Source of the DNA: Herbaspirillum sp. GW103
Lineage (GTDB): Bacteria > Pseudomonadota > Gammaproteobacteria > Burkholderiales > Burkholderiaceae_D
DNA: 64,000 nt
NCBI RefSeq assembly: GCF_000261365.1
Contig: NZ_AJVC01000003.1
Coordinates: 1-64,000, forward strand
Reading direction: 5' to 3'
The notes under the pieces are model-generated. The model did not search any database, was not told where the DNA came from, and was given only the letters and a program-made list of their open reading frames with translations. The translations under genes were made by a program, and so were the position numbers. This document shows, piece by piece, positions 55,922 to 64,000 of the stretch; within the stretch, counting starts at the first letter, position 1, and the number at the start of each line of letters is the position of its first letter.

Positions 55922-56655
55922 CGTGCCGCTCCTGCGTCGGCAGGGCCCGGCGGCGGCATGCTGCCGCAGGCCACCGGGAGTGGCTGGGGCAGGCTGCGCG
56001 CCGGGGCATAGTCGGCCGGCACCGGCTGGGAGGACAGCCAGCTGCTGACGGCATTGATGTCTTCCGGACTCAGGGCCCGGGCAATCTTGCCCATGCAGTC
56101 CGGTGCGCTGGCAGTGCGCTCGCCATTGCGCCAGGCTCCCAGTTGCGCATTGATATAGTCGTGCGGCAGGCCCAGCAATCCCGGAATGCCCGGCTGTACG
56201 CCGCCCAGCCCGACGCCATGGCAGCTGGCGCAGGCAGCAATGCCCTGCGTCGGCTTGCCCTGGCTCACCAGCAGGCGCCCCCGATCCAGTACGGCGGTGC
56301 CGGCGTCGGCGGGAACCGGCGGCGGATAGGGCGGATGCTGGTCGGCGAAGAAGGCGGCGATCTGCCGGAGATAATCATCCGAAAGATTGCCCAGCAGGTA
56401 ATTCATCATCGGATAACGGCGCCGTCCATCACGAAAACTCTGCAGCTGATTGAGCAGGTATCCCTCCGGCTTGCCGGCGATGCGCGGATAGTAGCCATCG
56501 GCCGTGGCCCGCCCCTGCTTGCCATGGCAGGCGATGCAGGCGGCCATGCGTTCGGCCATGCCCGGCATCGTCCCCGGCTTGTCCGCCGTCGGCTGGGCCA
56601 TGGCCAGGCCCGCTGTCATCCATGTCCCCAGGGCAGTGACTGCAAGCTTCTTCAT
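55918..56655 (-). CDS. Periplasmic diheme cytochrome c (c4-like)
   Basis: This 245-residue protein has a cleavable signal peptide (about 1-20, AGLAMA) and two haem sites, CIACH at 40-44 and CASCH near 145. A pattern of two similar halves (PRIAGKPEGYLLNQLQSFRDGRRR and PGLLGLPHDYINAQLGAWRNGERT) is typical of cytochrome c4. The C-terminal tail has one extra Cys (VACGSMPPP) outside a haem motif. It is translated with the triheme protein, so they may form an electron chain from the inner membrane to the periplasm. Confidence 0.9.
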   Translation of the reverse strand: MKKLAVTALGTWMTAGLAMAQPTADKPGTMPGMAERMAACIACHGKQGRATADGYYPRIAGKPEGYLLNQLQSFRDGRRRYPMMNYLLGNLSDDYLRQIAAFFADQHPPYPPPVPADAGTAVLDRGRLLVSQGKPTQGIAACASCHGVGLGGVQPGIPGLLGLPHDYINAQLGAWRNGERTASAPDCMGKIARALSPEDINAVSSWLSSQPVPADYAPARSLPQPLPVACGSMPPPGPADAGAAR

Positions 56656-56725
56656 ATTTATTGTGGGCGAGCGCATCGGCCTATTGTAGTGCAAGGCCGA
56701 TGCGGCGCATGGGAAGCTTGCAGCT

Positions 56726-56753
56726 TTGCAAGGGCGGGCGCAGCGGATACAAT
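56726..56753 (+). promoter_or_regulatory. Promoter of tRNA-Arg(CCU)
   Basis: TTGCAA (56726-56731), 16-nt spacer, TACAAT (56748-56753), 12 nt before the mature tRNA 5' end. Confidence 0.6.
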
Positions 56754-56765
56754 AGCGGCCTTGTT

Positions 56766-57104
56766 GCCCCCGTAGCTCAGTGGATAGAGCGATCCCCTCC
56801 TAAGTCAAATTGGGCAGCGGATGCCGAAAGGCGCCGCCTGAATGGAGTCAAAGTCGGTGAACCCTGACAGCGCATGCTTTTGAGCCTGCGGCTGCTGGCA
56901 ATACCGAGCCAAGCCGGTTTCCTCGGAAGCCGGAAGGTGTAGAGACTAGACGGCTCCGGCCTCCCGATCTTGCTCGCCAGGGCAGGGTCCATGGCCAAGG
57001 TATAGTCCAGACTGCAAACATCCGGTCATCTGTATCTGATGGTGGCGAAAGCCATAGCGGTATGAAGGGATAGGTCACACGTTCGATCCGTGTCGGGGGC
57101 GCCA
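56766..57104 (+). tRNA. tRNA-Arg(CCU), split by a group I intron
   Basis: The exons are 56766-56801 (36 nt) and 57065-57104 (40 nt), giving a 76-nt tRNA with encoded CCA. Joined, they form a canonical cloverleaf: acceptor GCCCCCG/CGGGGGC, D stem GCTC/GAGC, anticodon stem ATCCC/GGGAT and T stem ACACG/CGTGT with TTCGATC loop. The anticodon loop is CTCCTAA with anticodon CCT, which reads AGG. The intron lies just 3' of the anticodon. A bare tRNA search would miss this gene or split it. Confidence 0.93.
56802..57064 (+). ncRNA. Group I intron (subgroup IC3-like) in tRNA-Arg(CCU)
   Basis: This 263-nt intron follows exon T56801 and ends in G57064, as the group I rule (U before the 5' site, omega-G last) requires. 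The guide triplet GGG (56812-56814) can pair with the anticodon CCU, giving a short P1 with a U-G pair. Core elements match the Azoarcus tRNA-Ile intron as I remember it: GAAGGTGTAGAGACTAGACG (56933-56952) and AAGGTATAGTCCAG (56997-57010). P7 pairs GACTA (56944-56948) with TAGTC (57003-57007). GAAA tetraloops cap P2 (56826-56829) and P9 (57047-57050). There is no open frame for a homing endonuclease, so it is probably a self-splicing, non-mobile form. Confidence 0.92.
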
Positions 57105-57107
57105 GAC

Positions 57108-57149
57108 AAAAGCAAACGGGCACTTCTTCGGAAGTGCCCGTTTGCTTTT
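57108..57149. terminator. Bidirectional terminator between tRNA-Arg and mrcA
   Basis: A perfect 19-bp stem (57108-57126 with 57131-57149) capped by TTCG. It starts AAAAGC and ends GCTTTT, so it serves both the tRNA and the convergent mrcA gene. Confidence 0.92.
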
Positions 57150-57207
57150 GCCGTCCCGCTCCTGAAGTGCCACGTGCCAGGCCCCAGGCCCCAGGCCCGG
57201 CCCGGCT

Positions 57208-59694
57208 TCAATGTCCCTGGTTGGTGTTGTCCATGAAGCGCCGTGCGTTCTCGTTGAGGGGACGGCCCGCCGGTGCGCCCGGTAGCGTGCGCGGGGTGCT
57301 GGGGGAGGACCCGGGCAGGTTCGGCGCCGCCTGCGTATTGCCCTGTTGAGCGCCCGGTGCAGCCGGGGTGGAGCTCGGTGTCCAGCCGAAGAAGTTTGAC
57401 AGGGCATCCACCACTGTCACGCCCACATTGGTCACCAGACCGTTGTTGGGAGTGAAGTTGTCGTAGTAGGGTTCGCCATCGATGAAGCGGATGCCGTCCG
57501 GCACCGGCAGGTCGAACTGCGGCACCCCCTTGAGGGCCTTGGCCATGTAGTCGACCCAGATCGGCAGCGCCAGCTGCGCCCCGAATTCCTTGCTGCCCAG
57601 GCTCTTGGGCTGGTCGTAACCCATCCAGGCGACGGTCGCCAGGGTGCGCTGATAACCGGCGAACCAGCCATCGACGGCGTCATTGGTGGTGCCGGTCTTG
57701 CCGGCCAGGTCGGTGCGGCCGATGCTGTTGCTGCGCGCGCCGGTACCGCTCTGGGCGACCGACTTGAGCATGCTGGTCATCATGTAGCTGTTGCGTTCGG
57801 CCACCACGCGCGGCGCGCCATTGCCCACGATCAGCGGATCCGCCTTGGACAGCACCTTGCCGCGCGCATCGGTGATCTGCGAGATCAGGTAGGGCTGAAT
57901 CTTGTAGCCGCCGTTGGCAAAGACCGAATAGGCCGCCGAGAGCTGCAGCGGGTTGGTCTGGCCCGCGCCCAGCGCCATGGGCAGGTAGGGCGGGACCTTG
58001 TCGGCGTCGAAGCCGTAGGTGCCGGTGATGAACTCCCGCGCATAGGGCACGCCGATATAGTCCAGTGTACGGATGGCCACCAGGTTCACCGACTTCTGCA
58101 GGGCGGTGCGCACGGTCATGGGGCCGGCCGGGGTTTCGTCATCCTTGGGTTCCCAGTTCGGTTGGCCGGGGCCGGCCGGATAGGAAACCGGGGCATCGTT
58201 GACGATGGAGGCCGGGGCAAAACCCTTCTCCAGCGCCGCCGAATAGATGAAGGGCTTGAAGGTCGAGCCCGGCTGGCGCCAGGCTTGGGTGACGTGGTTG
58301 AAATTGTTCTGGGTGAAGTCGAAGCCACCGACCAGGGCGCGGATGGCACCATCCTGCGGCACCACCGAGACCAGTGCCGCTTCTACCTGCGGCAACTGCA
58401 CCACCTGCCAGTTCTGTTTGGCGTCCTGCATCACGCGGATCAGCGCGCCGGGGGCGATGCGGATCTCCTTTTTGGCCTTCTCCGACAAGGCCGCAGCGAC
58501 GAAGCGCAGGGCTTCGCCCTTGATGCTGATCTTGTCGCCGCTGCGCAGCACCGCATCGATCTGCCTGGGGCTGGCGGCCACCACCACGGCGGCCAGGATG
58601 TCATCGTTGTCGGGGTGGTCGTCCATCACGTCGTCGATGGCCGCGGCACGATCGTCGGCGTTGGCGGGCAGGGCGATGGTTTCTTCCGGACCGCGATAGC
58701 CGTGGCGGCGGTCGTAATCCATCACGCCCTTGCGCACGGCCTGGTAGGCGGCCTGCTGGTCGGCTGCATTGACGGTGGTGTAGACGTTGAAGCCCTGGGT
58801 GTAGGTGTCTTCCTTGTACTGCGCGTACACCATCTGGCGCACCATTTCATTGACGTATTCGGCGTGGATGCTGTACTGGCTGCCCGGTGCGCGCACCTTC
58901 AGTTCTTCCTTGGAAGCCTTGTCGTACTGGGCCTGGGTGATGAAACCCACTTCCAGCATGCGCTGCAGGATGTACTGCTGGCGGATGTGGGCGCGCTTGG
59001 GATTGACGATGGGGTTGTAGGCCGAGGGCGCCTTGGGCAGGCCGGCCAGCATGGCGGCTTCGGCCAGGGTGATGTCCTTGAGGTCCTTGCCGAAGTAGGT
59101 GCGGGCGGCGGCGGCGAAGCCGAAGGCGCGCTGGCCCAGGTAGATCTGGTTCATGTAGACCTCCAGGATCTGGTCCTTGGTCAGGGCATGTTCGATCTTG
59201 TTGGCCAGCAGCACCTCGTAGAGCTTGCGGGAGAAGGTCTTCTCCTTGGTCAGGAAGACGTTGCGCGCCACCTGCATGGTGATGGTGCTGGCCCCCTGCG
59301 AGGCGCTGCCGCGAAGAATGTCGGCTACCAGCGCGCGGGCGATGCCGATCCAGTCGATGCCGCCGTGTTCATAGAAACGGTAGTCCTCGATGGCCAGCAC
59401 GGCATTCTTCATGTCGGCCGGGATGTCTTCGAGCTTGACCAGGCTGCGTTTTTCTTCACCAAATTCGCCCAGCAAGACCTTGTCTTCGGACCAGATGCGC
59501 AGCGGTACCTTGGGGCGGTAGTCGGTGATCAGGTCCAGCGAGGGCAGGCGCGGGTTGATGAAGATCAGTGCATACACCACCAGCAGCGCACCGGCCACAC
59601 CCAGACCGAGGATGGACAGACCGATGAACTTGGCGATGTTGGGATTGAGGAAGCCGCGCTGGCGGCGCAGGTCTGGCAGAGAGGAAAAAGGCAT
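57208..59694 (-). CDS. mrcA: Penicillin-binding protein 1A, bifunctional transglycosylase/transpeptidase
   Basis: This 828-residue inner-membrane enzyme polymerises and crosslinks peptidoglycan. A membrane helix (about 22-45) precedes the GT51 domain with catalytic Glu in LAIEDYRFYEHGGID and GASTITMQVARN, then an OB-like insert typical of PBP1a. In the transpeptidase domain, Ser477 lies in STFKPF, SVN in QKSVNLVAIRTL, and KTG in LAGKTGTTNDAVDGW. The C-terminal tail (after about 770) is Pro-rich and disordered. The long 5' neighbour pilMNOPQ seen near mrcA in many relatives is not here; uup is divergent instead. Confidence 0.96.
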   Translation of the reverse strand: MPFSSLPDLRRQRGFLNPNIAKFIGLSILGLGVAGALLVVYALIFINPRLPSLDLITDYRPKVPLRIWSEDKVLLGEFGEEKRSLVKLEDIPADMKNAVLAIEDYRFYEHGGIDWIGIARALVADILRGSASQGASTITMQVARNVFLTKEKTFSRKLYEVLLANKIEHALTKDQILEVYMNQIYLGQRAFGFAAAARTYFGKDLKDITLAEAAMLAGLPKAPSAYNPIVNPKRAHIRQQYILQRMLEVGFITQAQYDKASKEELKVRAPGSQYSIHAEYVNEMVRQMVYAQYKEDTYTQGFNVYTTVNAADQQAAYQAVRKGVMDYDRRHGYRGPEETIALPANADDRAAAIDDVMDDHPDNDDILAAVVVAASPRQIDAVLRSGDKISIKGEALRFVAAALSEKAKKEIRIAPGALIRVMQDAKQNWQVVQLPQVEAALVSVVPQDGAIRALVGGFDFTQNNFNHVTQAWRQPGSTFKPFIYSAALEKGFAPASIVNDAPVSYPAGPGQPNWEPKDDETPAGPMTVRTALQKSVNLVAIRTLDYIGVPYAREFITGTYGFDADKVPPYLPMALGAGQTNPLQLSAAYSVFANGGYKIQPYLISQITDARGKVLSKADPLIVGNGAPRVVAERNSYMMTSMLKSVAQSGTGARSNSIGRTDLAGKTGTTNDAVDGWFAGYQRTLATVAWMGYDQPKSLGSKEFGAQLALPIWVDYMAKALKGVPQFDLPVPDGIRFIDGEPYYDNFTPNNGLVTNVGVTVVDALSNFFGWTPSSTPAAPGAQQGNTQAAPNLPGSSPSTPRTLPGAPAGRPLNENARRFMDNTNQGH

Positions 59695-60019
59695 GGGATG
59701 AGCGGGAATCGGAATGCGCTATCTTACCGCATCACGCCGCCAGCCCGGCGGCCCGGCCCTGGGCAATGCTTAACCAGTTGTAACATGGCTCTCGAACGAC
59801 GGGGAAATTCGAGCTTTTGTCGCTATTTTTCATCAATCCCGTTGCTTTGATGCAAACCGGAGTGATTCTGCGTCCCGCGATGGAGCGTGGCTGCGCTTAA
59901 ATCAGCATTTCGGCGGCGCAGTCGGTACAATGCCGCTCTTGCGCTTTTTCCCGCATCAAGCGCCTTTGCTTTCATCCTGCGCGGCCCTGGCCGTCGCATT
60001 CACGCAGATCACGCACGCT
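59695..60019. other. 325-bp intergenic region between divergent mrcA and uup
   Basis: No gene is supported. TACAAT (59926-59931) is a likely -10 box for uup, with no clear -35 match, leaving a leader of about 80 nt. The part near 59780-59870 is less GC-rich and probably carries the mrcA promoter, but I cannot place it. Confidence 0.4.
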
Positions 60020-61942
60020 ATGGCAGTCATTTCCCTCTCCGACGCACAACTGGCCTTCGGCCACGTCGCCCTTCTGGATCACGCCGAATTCTCGCTGGAG
60101 ACCGGCGAACGCATCGGCCTGATCGGCCGCAACGGCACCGGCAAGTCCTCGCTGCTCAAGATCATCGCGGGGCGCTCCAAGCTCGATGATGGTTTGCTGG
60201 TGATGCAGCAGAACCTGAAAATAGCCTATGTCGATCAAGAGCCGCACTTCCCGGAAGAGATGAGCGTCTTTGACGCCGTGGCCTCGGGCCTGGGCGAGCT
60301 GCCGGCGCTGCTGGCCGAATATGAAGCCATCACCGGCCAGTTCGGCGGTGACAACGACGATGCCCTGCTGGAGCGCATGCACCAGATCCAGACCGTGCTG
60401 GATGCGGCCGATGCCTGGTCCATCGGCAACAAGGTCGAGACCACGCTGGACAAGCTGAACCTGAACCGCGAGGCCCGCATCGGCGAGCTCTCCGGCGGCA
60501 TGAAGAAGCGCGTGGCGCTGGCCTGCGGGCTGGTGGGCAATCCTGACGTGCTGCTGCTGGACGAACCGACCAACCACCTCGATTTCGGCTCCATTCTCTG
60601 GCTGGAAGGACTGCTGCGCGACTTCAAGGGCAGCATCCTCTTCATCACCCACGACCGCAGCTTCCTGGACAACGTCTCCACCCGCATCATCGAACTGGAT
60701 CGCGGCAAGATTCTCTCCTTCCCCGGCAACTTCACCACCTACCAGGCCCGCAAGGCCGAGCTGCTGGCCAATGAGGAAGTGGAGAATGCCAAGTTCGACA
60801 AATTCCTGGCCCAGGAAGAAGTCTGGATCCGCAAGGGCGTGCAAGCCCGCCGCACCCGTGACGAAGGCCGCGTACGCCGTCTGGAAGCCCTGCGCGTGCA
60901 GCGCAGCGAGCGCCGCGAACGACAGGGTCAGGTCAAGCTTGAAGTGGGTACCGGTGAGCGTTCCGGCAAGATCGTGGCGGAACTGGAGAATGTGAACAAG
61001 GCCTACGGTCCCAAGACCATCGTGCGCGACTTCAGCACCATCCTCATGCGCGGCGACAAGGTCGGGCTGATCGGCCAGAACGGCGCGGGCAAGACCACGC
61101 TGTTGAAGCTGATCCTGGGCGAGGAGGCGCCCGACAGCGGCACCGTCAAGCAGGGCACCAAGACGCAGGTGGCGTATTTCGATCAGATGCGCGCGCAATT
61201 GAATGAAGAAACCACCCTGGCCGACACCATCGCCCCGGGCAGTGACTGGGTGGAAGTCAACGGCCAGCGCAAGCACGTGATGACCTATTTGTCGGACTTC
61301 CTGTTCGCGCCCGAACGCGCGCGCTCGCCGGTGCGCACGCTTTCCGGGGGCGAGCGCAACCGCCTGCTGCTGGCGCGCCTGTTCGCCAAGCCGGCCAACG
61401 TGCTGGTGCTGGACGAACCGACCAACGACCTCGACATCGATACGCTCGAACTGCTGGAAGAATTGCTGGAAGAGTATGAAGGCACGGTCTTCCTGGTCAG
61501 CCACGACCGCATGTTCCTGGACAACGTGGTCACGCAGGTGATCGCCTCCGAAGGCAATGGCCTCTGGCGTGAATACGTGGGCGGTTACTCCGATTGGGAG
61601 CGCCAGCGTCCGGCCCAGTCAACCGCTGCTTCGAAGGCGGCTGCCAAGGCGGCCGACAAGAACGAGGTCAAGGCTGAATCGACCATGGCCGCACCCGCAG
61701 CGGCGCCCGCACCGGCCAAGAAGAAGCTGAGTTACAAGGAACAGCGCGAGCTGGAAGAGCTGCCCAAGCGCATCGCCGTGCTGGAAGCGGAACAGAAGGA
61801 ACTGTCGGCGAAACTGGCCGATCCGGATCTGTACAAGAAGAGCGCCGATGAAGCCGTCAAGCTGAACCAGCGCTTCGCCGAGATCGACGAAGAACTGCTG
61901 GTGAGCCTGGAACGCTGGGAAGAAATCGAAGGCCGGCAGTAA
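60020..61942 (+). CDS. uup: ABC-F ATPase Uup
   Basis: This 640-residue soluble protein has two ABC ATPase domains. The first has Walker A GRNGTGKSS, signature LSGGMKKR and Walker B VLLLDEPTNHLD. The second has GQNGAGKTT, LSGGERNR and VLVLDEPTNDLD. The linker between them (about 240-320) is the charged P-site tRNA interaction motif region. A C-terminal coiled coil (about 565-640; YKEQRELEELPKRIAVLEAEQKELSAKL) identifies Uup rather than EttA. Uup acts on the ribosome or on DNA structures and its loss raises precise transposon excision. The ATG at 60020 gives the family N terminus; a longer frame has no such sequence. Confidence 0.95.
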   Translation: MAVISLSDAQLAFGHVALLDHAEFSLETGERIGLIGRNGTGKSSLLKIIAGRSKLDDGLLVMQQNLKIAYVDQEPHFPEEMSVFDAVASGLGELPALLAEYEAITGQFGGDNDDALLERMHQIQTVLDAADAWSIGNKVETTLDKLNLNREARIGELSGGMKKRVALACGLVGNPDVLLLDEPTNHLDFGSILWLEGLLRDFKGSILFITHDRSFLDNVSTRIIELDRGKILSFPGNFTTYQARKAELLANEEVENAKFDKFLAQEEVWIRKGVQARRTRDEGRVRRLEALRVQRSERRERQGQVKLEVGTGERSGKIVAELENVNKAYGPKTIVRDFSTILMRGDKVGLIGQNGAGKTTLLKLILGEEAPDSGTVKQGTKTQVAYFDQMRAQLNEETTLADTIAPGSDWVEVNGQRKHVMTYLSDFLFAPERARSPVRTLSGGERNRLLLARLFAKPANVLVLDEPTNDLDIDTLELLEELLEEYEGTVFLVSHDRMFLDNVVTQVIASEGNGLWREYVGGYSDWERQRPAQSTAASKAAAKAADKNEVKAESTMAAPAAAPAPAKKKLSYKEQRELEELPKRIAVLEAEQKELSAKLADPDLYKKSADEAVKLNQRFAEIDEELLVSLERWEEIEGRQ

Positions 61943-61957
61943 GCCCGGCCAAGCCGA

Positions 61958-62815
61958 TCAGCTTGGCTTGCGCAGAGCTTCGCGCAGGTCGGGCAGCATC
62001 TCGCGCAGGTTGGGCGCGTCCTCGGCATGGGGACGCAGGGCCAGATAGGCTTCCAGGTCTTCCAGCGCCGCCTGGGCCTGGCCCAGGTTGGCGTAGGCCA
62101 GGCCACGGTCGCGCTTTTCGGTGATTTCCTCGGGCAGCAGGATCACCAGGCGCTCCTGCACATCCAGCACTTGTTGCCAGCGCTGGCCTTCCATGAAGAT
62201 GGCCTTGAGGTTGCGCAGCATGCGCGCCAGGATCTCGCGCGGATGGGCCGCGCGCAGGTAGGCCGCCAAGGGCAGTTCATCACCGAAATCTTCTTCCGGC
62301 TGGTGCGCCAGATAGGGCTCCAGTCGCTCTTCCAGTTCCTGCCGCGACAGGCTGGCGCCATTCATGGGATCGAGCACGATCTCGCCCGACTGCACCGACA
62401 GCTTCATCAGGAAATGGCCGGGGAATGACACCCCCTTCATGTCCAGCCCGATGTGCTGGGCCAGTTCGATGTAGACCACTGCCAGCGAGATGGGAATGCC
62501 GCGTCGTGTCGAGATGACGCGGTGGATGTAGCTGTTGTCGGGATCGTAGTAATTGTTGACGTTGCCGGCGAAGGCCATTTCCTGGAAGAAGAAATGATTC
62601 AGCATGCGCAGCTTCTGGATCTGCGAGGCATCCGAGGGCAGGCGCTGCTTGAGCTTGAGCGCCAGCGTGTCGAGCGCCATCTCTTCCTCGGCAAAATCCA
62701 TTTCCGGATAAAAATCCTGTCCCAGCGTCAAGGCGGATTCGAACAGCGGAATCGAATCATCCTGGCGCACCAGCGAAGCAAAATAGTCGAGGGAGGTGAG
62801 CGTCATGTCACCCAT
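61958..62815 (-). CDS. SirB1/YchA family transglutaminase-like protein
   Basis: This 285-residue protein has an N-terminal transglutaminase-like domain (LRMLNHFFFQEMAFAGNVNNYYDPDNSYIHRVISTRRGIPISLAVVYIELAQHIGL) and a C-terminal TPR-like region (RDRGLAYANLGQAQAALEDLEAYLALRPHAEDAPNLREML). It matches YchA/SirB1 of enterobacteria, for which the biochemical role is unknown. The catalytic Cys of transglutaminases is absent at the RRGIPISLAVVY site (Ser is present), so peptidase activity is doubtful. Two near starts (62815, 62806) are possible; neither has a strong ribosome site. Confidence 0.88.
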   Translation of the reverse strand: MGDMTLTSLDYFASLVRQDDSIPLFESALTLGQDFYPEMDFAEEEMALDTLALKLKQRLPSDASQIQKLRMLNHFFFQEMAFAGNVNNYYDPDNSYIHRVISTRRGIPISLAVVYIELAQHIGLDMKGVSFPGHFLMKLSVQSGEIVLDPMNGASLSRQELEERLEPYLAHQPEEDFGDELPLAAYLRAAHPREILARMLRNLKAIFMEGQRWQQVLDVQERLVILLPEEITEKRDRGLAYANLGQAQAALEDLEAYLALRPHAEDAPNLREMLPDLREALRKPS

Positions 62816-62917
62816 GCTATCAAAATATTGCGCGCTGCGTCAGGTCTGCCGGGAGGGGAATGAAATTTCTTGTGTCAGAGTGCGCCCGGCTTGTGATGAA
62901 GTGCTGTGCAAGCCCCT

Positions 62918-64000
62918 TCAGCGACGCGCGATGCGCTTGAATTCGCGCAGGCGGAAGCCCATCGCGAACAACGGTCCGAAATACGCCGCTGCACATACCA
63001 TCAATACCAGCATCAGCGCGCCGATGCGCAGCAGCGGATGGGCGCGCAGCGCAACCCAGTCGAAGTGGCCGGCGCTCCACAGCGCCACGCCCGCCATCAC
63101 CAGCAGCGCGCCGGTCAGGCGTACCAGGAACAGGCCCCAACCCGGACGCGGCACATAGATCCGGCGACGGCGCAAACCGATGAACAGGCACAGGGCATTC
63201 AGACAGGCACCCAGCCCGATGGACAACGCCAGACCGGCGTGGGCGAACAGCGGCACGAAGACACTGTTCATGAGCTGGGTGGCGATCAGTACGCCCACGG
63301 CGATGATGACGGGGGTGCGGATATCCTGCTTGGCGTAGAAGCCGGGTGCCAGGATCTTCACCACGATCAGGCCGATCAGGCCCACGCCGTAGGCCACCAG
63401 CGCATGGCTGACCATGGTGACCGACAGCGCATCGAAGCGGCCATAGTGGAACAGGGTGGCCGTGAGCGGCTCGGAGAGCGTGGCCAGGCCCACGGCCGAT
63501 GGCATGGCCAGCATGAAGGTCAGGCGCAGCCCCCAGTCCAGCAGGGCGGAATACTCTTCCATGTCCTCGGCGGCATGGGCGTTGGAGAGGCTGGGCAGCA
63601 GGATGGTACCCAGCGCCACGCCCAAGAGCGCGGTCGGGAATTCCATCAGGCGATCCGCATAGCTTAGCCAGGAGACGCTGCCATGCTCCAGGCGCGAGGC
63701 AATGTTGGTATTGATCATCAGGCTGATCTGCGCCGCCGAGACGGCGAAGACGGCAGGGCCCATCTTCTTCAAGACCCGTTTGACGCCTTCGTCACGCAGC
63801 CCCAGCAGCGGATTCCAGTACAGGCGCGGCAGCATGCCGATCTTGATCAGGGCCGGCACCTGGATCGCCACCTGCAGGATGCCGCCCACCAGCACGGCAA
63901 AGGCCATCGCGTAGATGGGTTGTTTCATGAAGGGTGCCACGAACAGCGCGGCGACGATGAAGGCGACATTGAGCAGCACCGAGGTGACCGCCGGAATCTT
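62918..64000 (-). CDS. murJ: Lipid II flippase MurJ, partial (N-terminal part beyond the window)
   Basis: These 360 residues are the C-terminal part of MurJ (MviN), the MOP-superfamily flippase that moves lipid II across the inner membrane. The frame runs off the window end at 64000. Visible family parts include IYAMAFAVLVGGILQVAIQVPALIKIG, DRLMEFPTALLGVALGTILLPSLS, and LAPGFYAKQDIRTPVIIAV. About 10 hydrophobic segments remain, and full-length MurJ has 14. An inner GTG at 63979 looks like a start but is only a Val codon within the gene. Confidence 0.95.
   Translation of the reverse strand, partial: KIPAVTSVLLNVAFIVAALFVAPFMKQPIYAMAFAVLVGGILQVAIQVPALIKIGMLPRLYWNPLLGLRDEGVKRVLKKMGPAVFAVSAAQISLMINTNIASRLEHGSVSWLSYADRLMEFPTALLGVALGTILLPSLSNAHAAEDMEEYSALLDWGLRLTFMLAMPSAVGLATLSEPLTATLFHYGRFDALSVTMVSHALVAYGVGLIGLIVVKILAPGFYAKQDIRTPVIIAVGVLIATQLMNSVFVPLFAHAGLALSIGLGACLNALCLFIGLRRRRIYVPRPGWGLFLVRLTGALLVMAGVALWSAGHFDWVALRAHPLLRIGALMLVLMVCAAAYFGPLFAMGFRLREFKRIARR

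Noticed and set aside
56766-57104. A broken tRNA pseudogene disrupted by an insertion element
   Set aside because: There are no terminal repeats, target duplication or transposase, both exons are perfect, and the insert has the group I core.

Overview
The window looks like chromosomal DNA of a betaproteobacterium, order Burkholderiales, most likely Oxalobacteraceae close to Herbaspirillum. The evidence is GC-rich coding sequence, the Burkholderiales housekeeping order carA-carB-greA-yhbY-rlmE-ftsH-folP-glmM, TACAAT-type -10 boxes, and many chemotaxis and c-di-GMP genes. Genus is inference. I see no rRNA, CRISPR array, insertion sequence or prophage.

Layout. 14-7232: tripartite RND drug-efflux operon (adaptor, pump, outer-membrane channel) flanked by two TetR repressors. 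7229-12622: LysR regulator, MFS carrier, amidase, RidA-type deaminase and DauA-like D-amino-acid dehydrogenase, probably one uptake and degradation unit. 12638-21369: signalling block with a diguanylate cyclase, two methyl-accepting chemotaxis proteins with C-terminal tether pentapeptides, a MerR/MlrA-type regulator and a GAF-EAL phosphodiesterase. 21608-28694: small lipoprotein, HicAB toxin-antitoxin pair, 7TMR-DISM hybrid histidine kinase with an AraC-type response regulator, orphan winged-helix regulator with a degenerate receiver, flavin reductase-like protein and an unknown protein. 28939-37110: DapA-family aldolase with divergent LysR, then an apparent D-apionate catabolic operon: MFS carrier, ApnO-like oxidoisomerase, RuBisCO-like protein, OiaK-like kinase and GntR regulator. 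A GGTATA-type palindrome lies upstream of the carrier. 37115-42104: unknown protein, YigZ, orphan ParB-like protein, patatin lipoprotein, NlpC/P60 peptidase and GlcG/HbpS protein. 42199-54535: housekeeping block ending in an orphan PhoB. 54620-56655: triheme and diheme cytochromes c without a dehydrogenase. 56766-57104: tRNA-Arg(CCU) interrupted by a 263-nt group I intron. 57208-64000: PBP1a, Uup, SirB1-like protein and a truncated murJ.

How the genes work together. In the D-apionate module the carrier imports an acid sugar, ApnO oxidises and isomerises it, OiaK phosphorylates it, and the RuBisCO-like protein breaks the carbon skeleton; the GntR protein probably represses the operon. In the D-amino-acid module the DauA-type enzyme makes imino acids and RidA hydrolyses them. 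CarAB feeds pyrimidine and arginine synthesis, GlmM with PBP1a and MurJ serve peptidoglycan synthesis, and RlmE, YhbY and GreA serve ribosome and RNA synthesis.

The two most notable items are the self-splicing-type intron in tRNA-Arg(CCU) and the RuBisCO-like protein operon. Several strong unexplained inverted repeats also occur, the largest between carB and greA.
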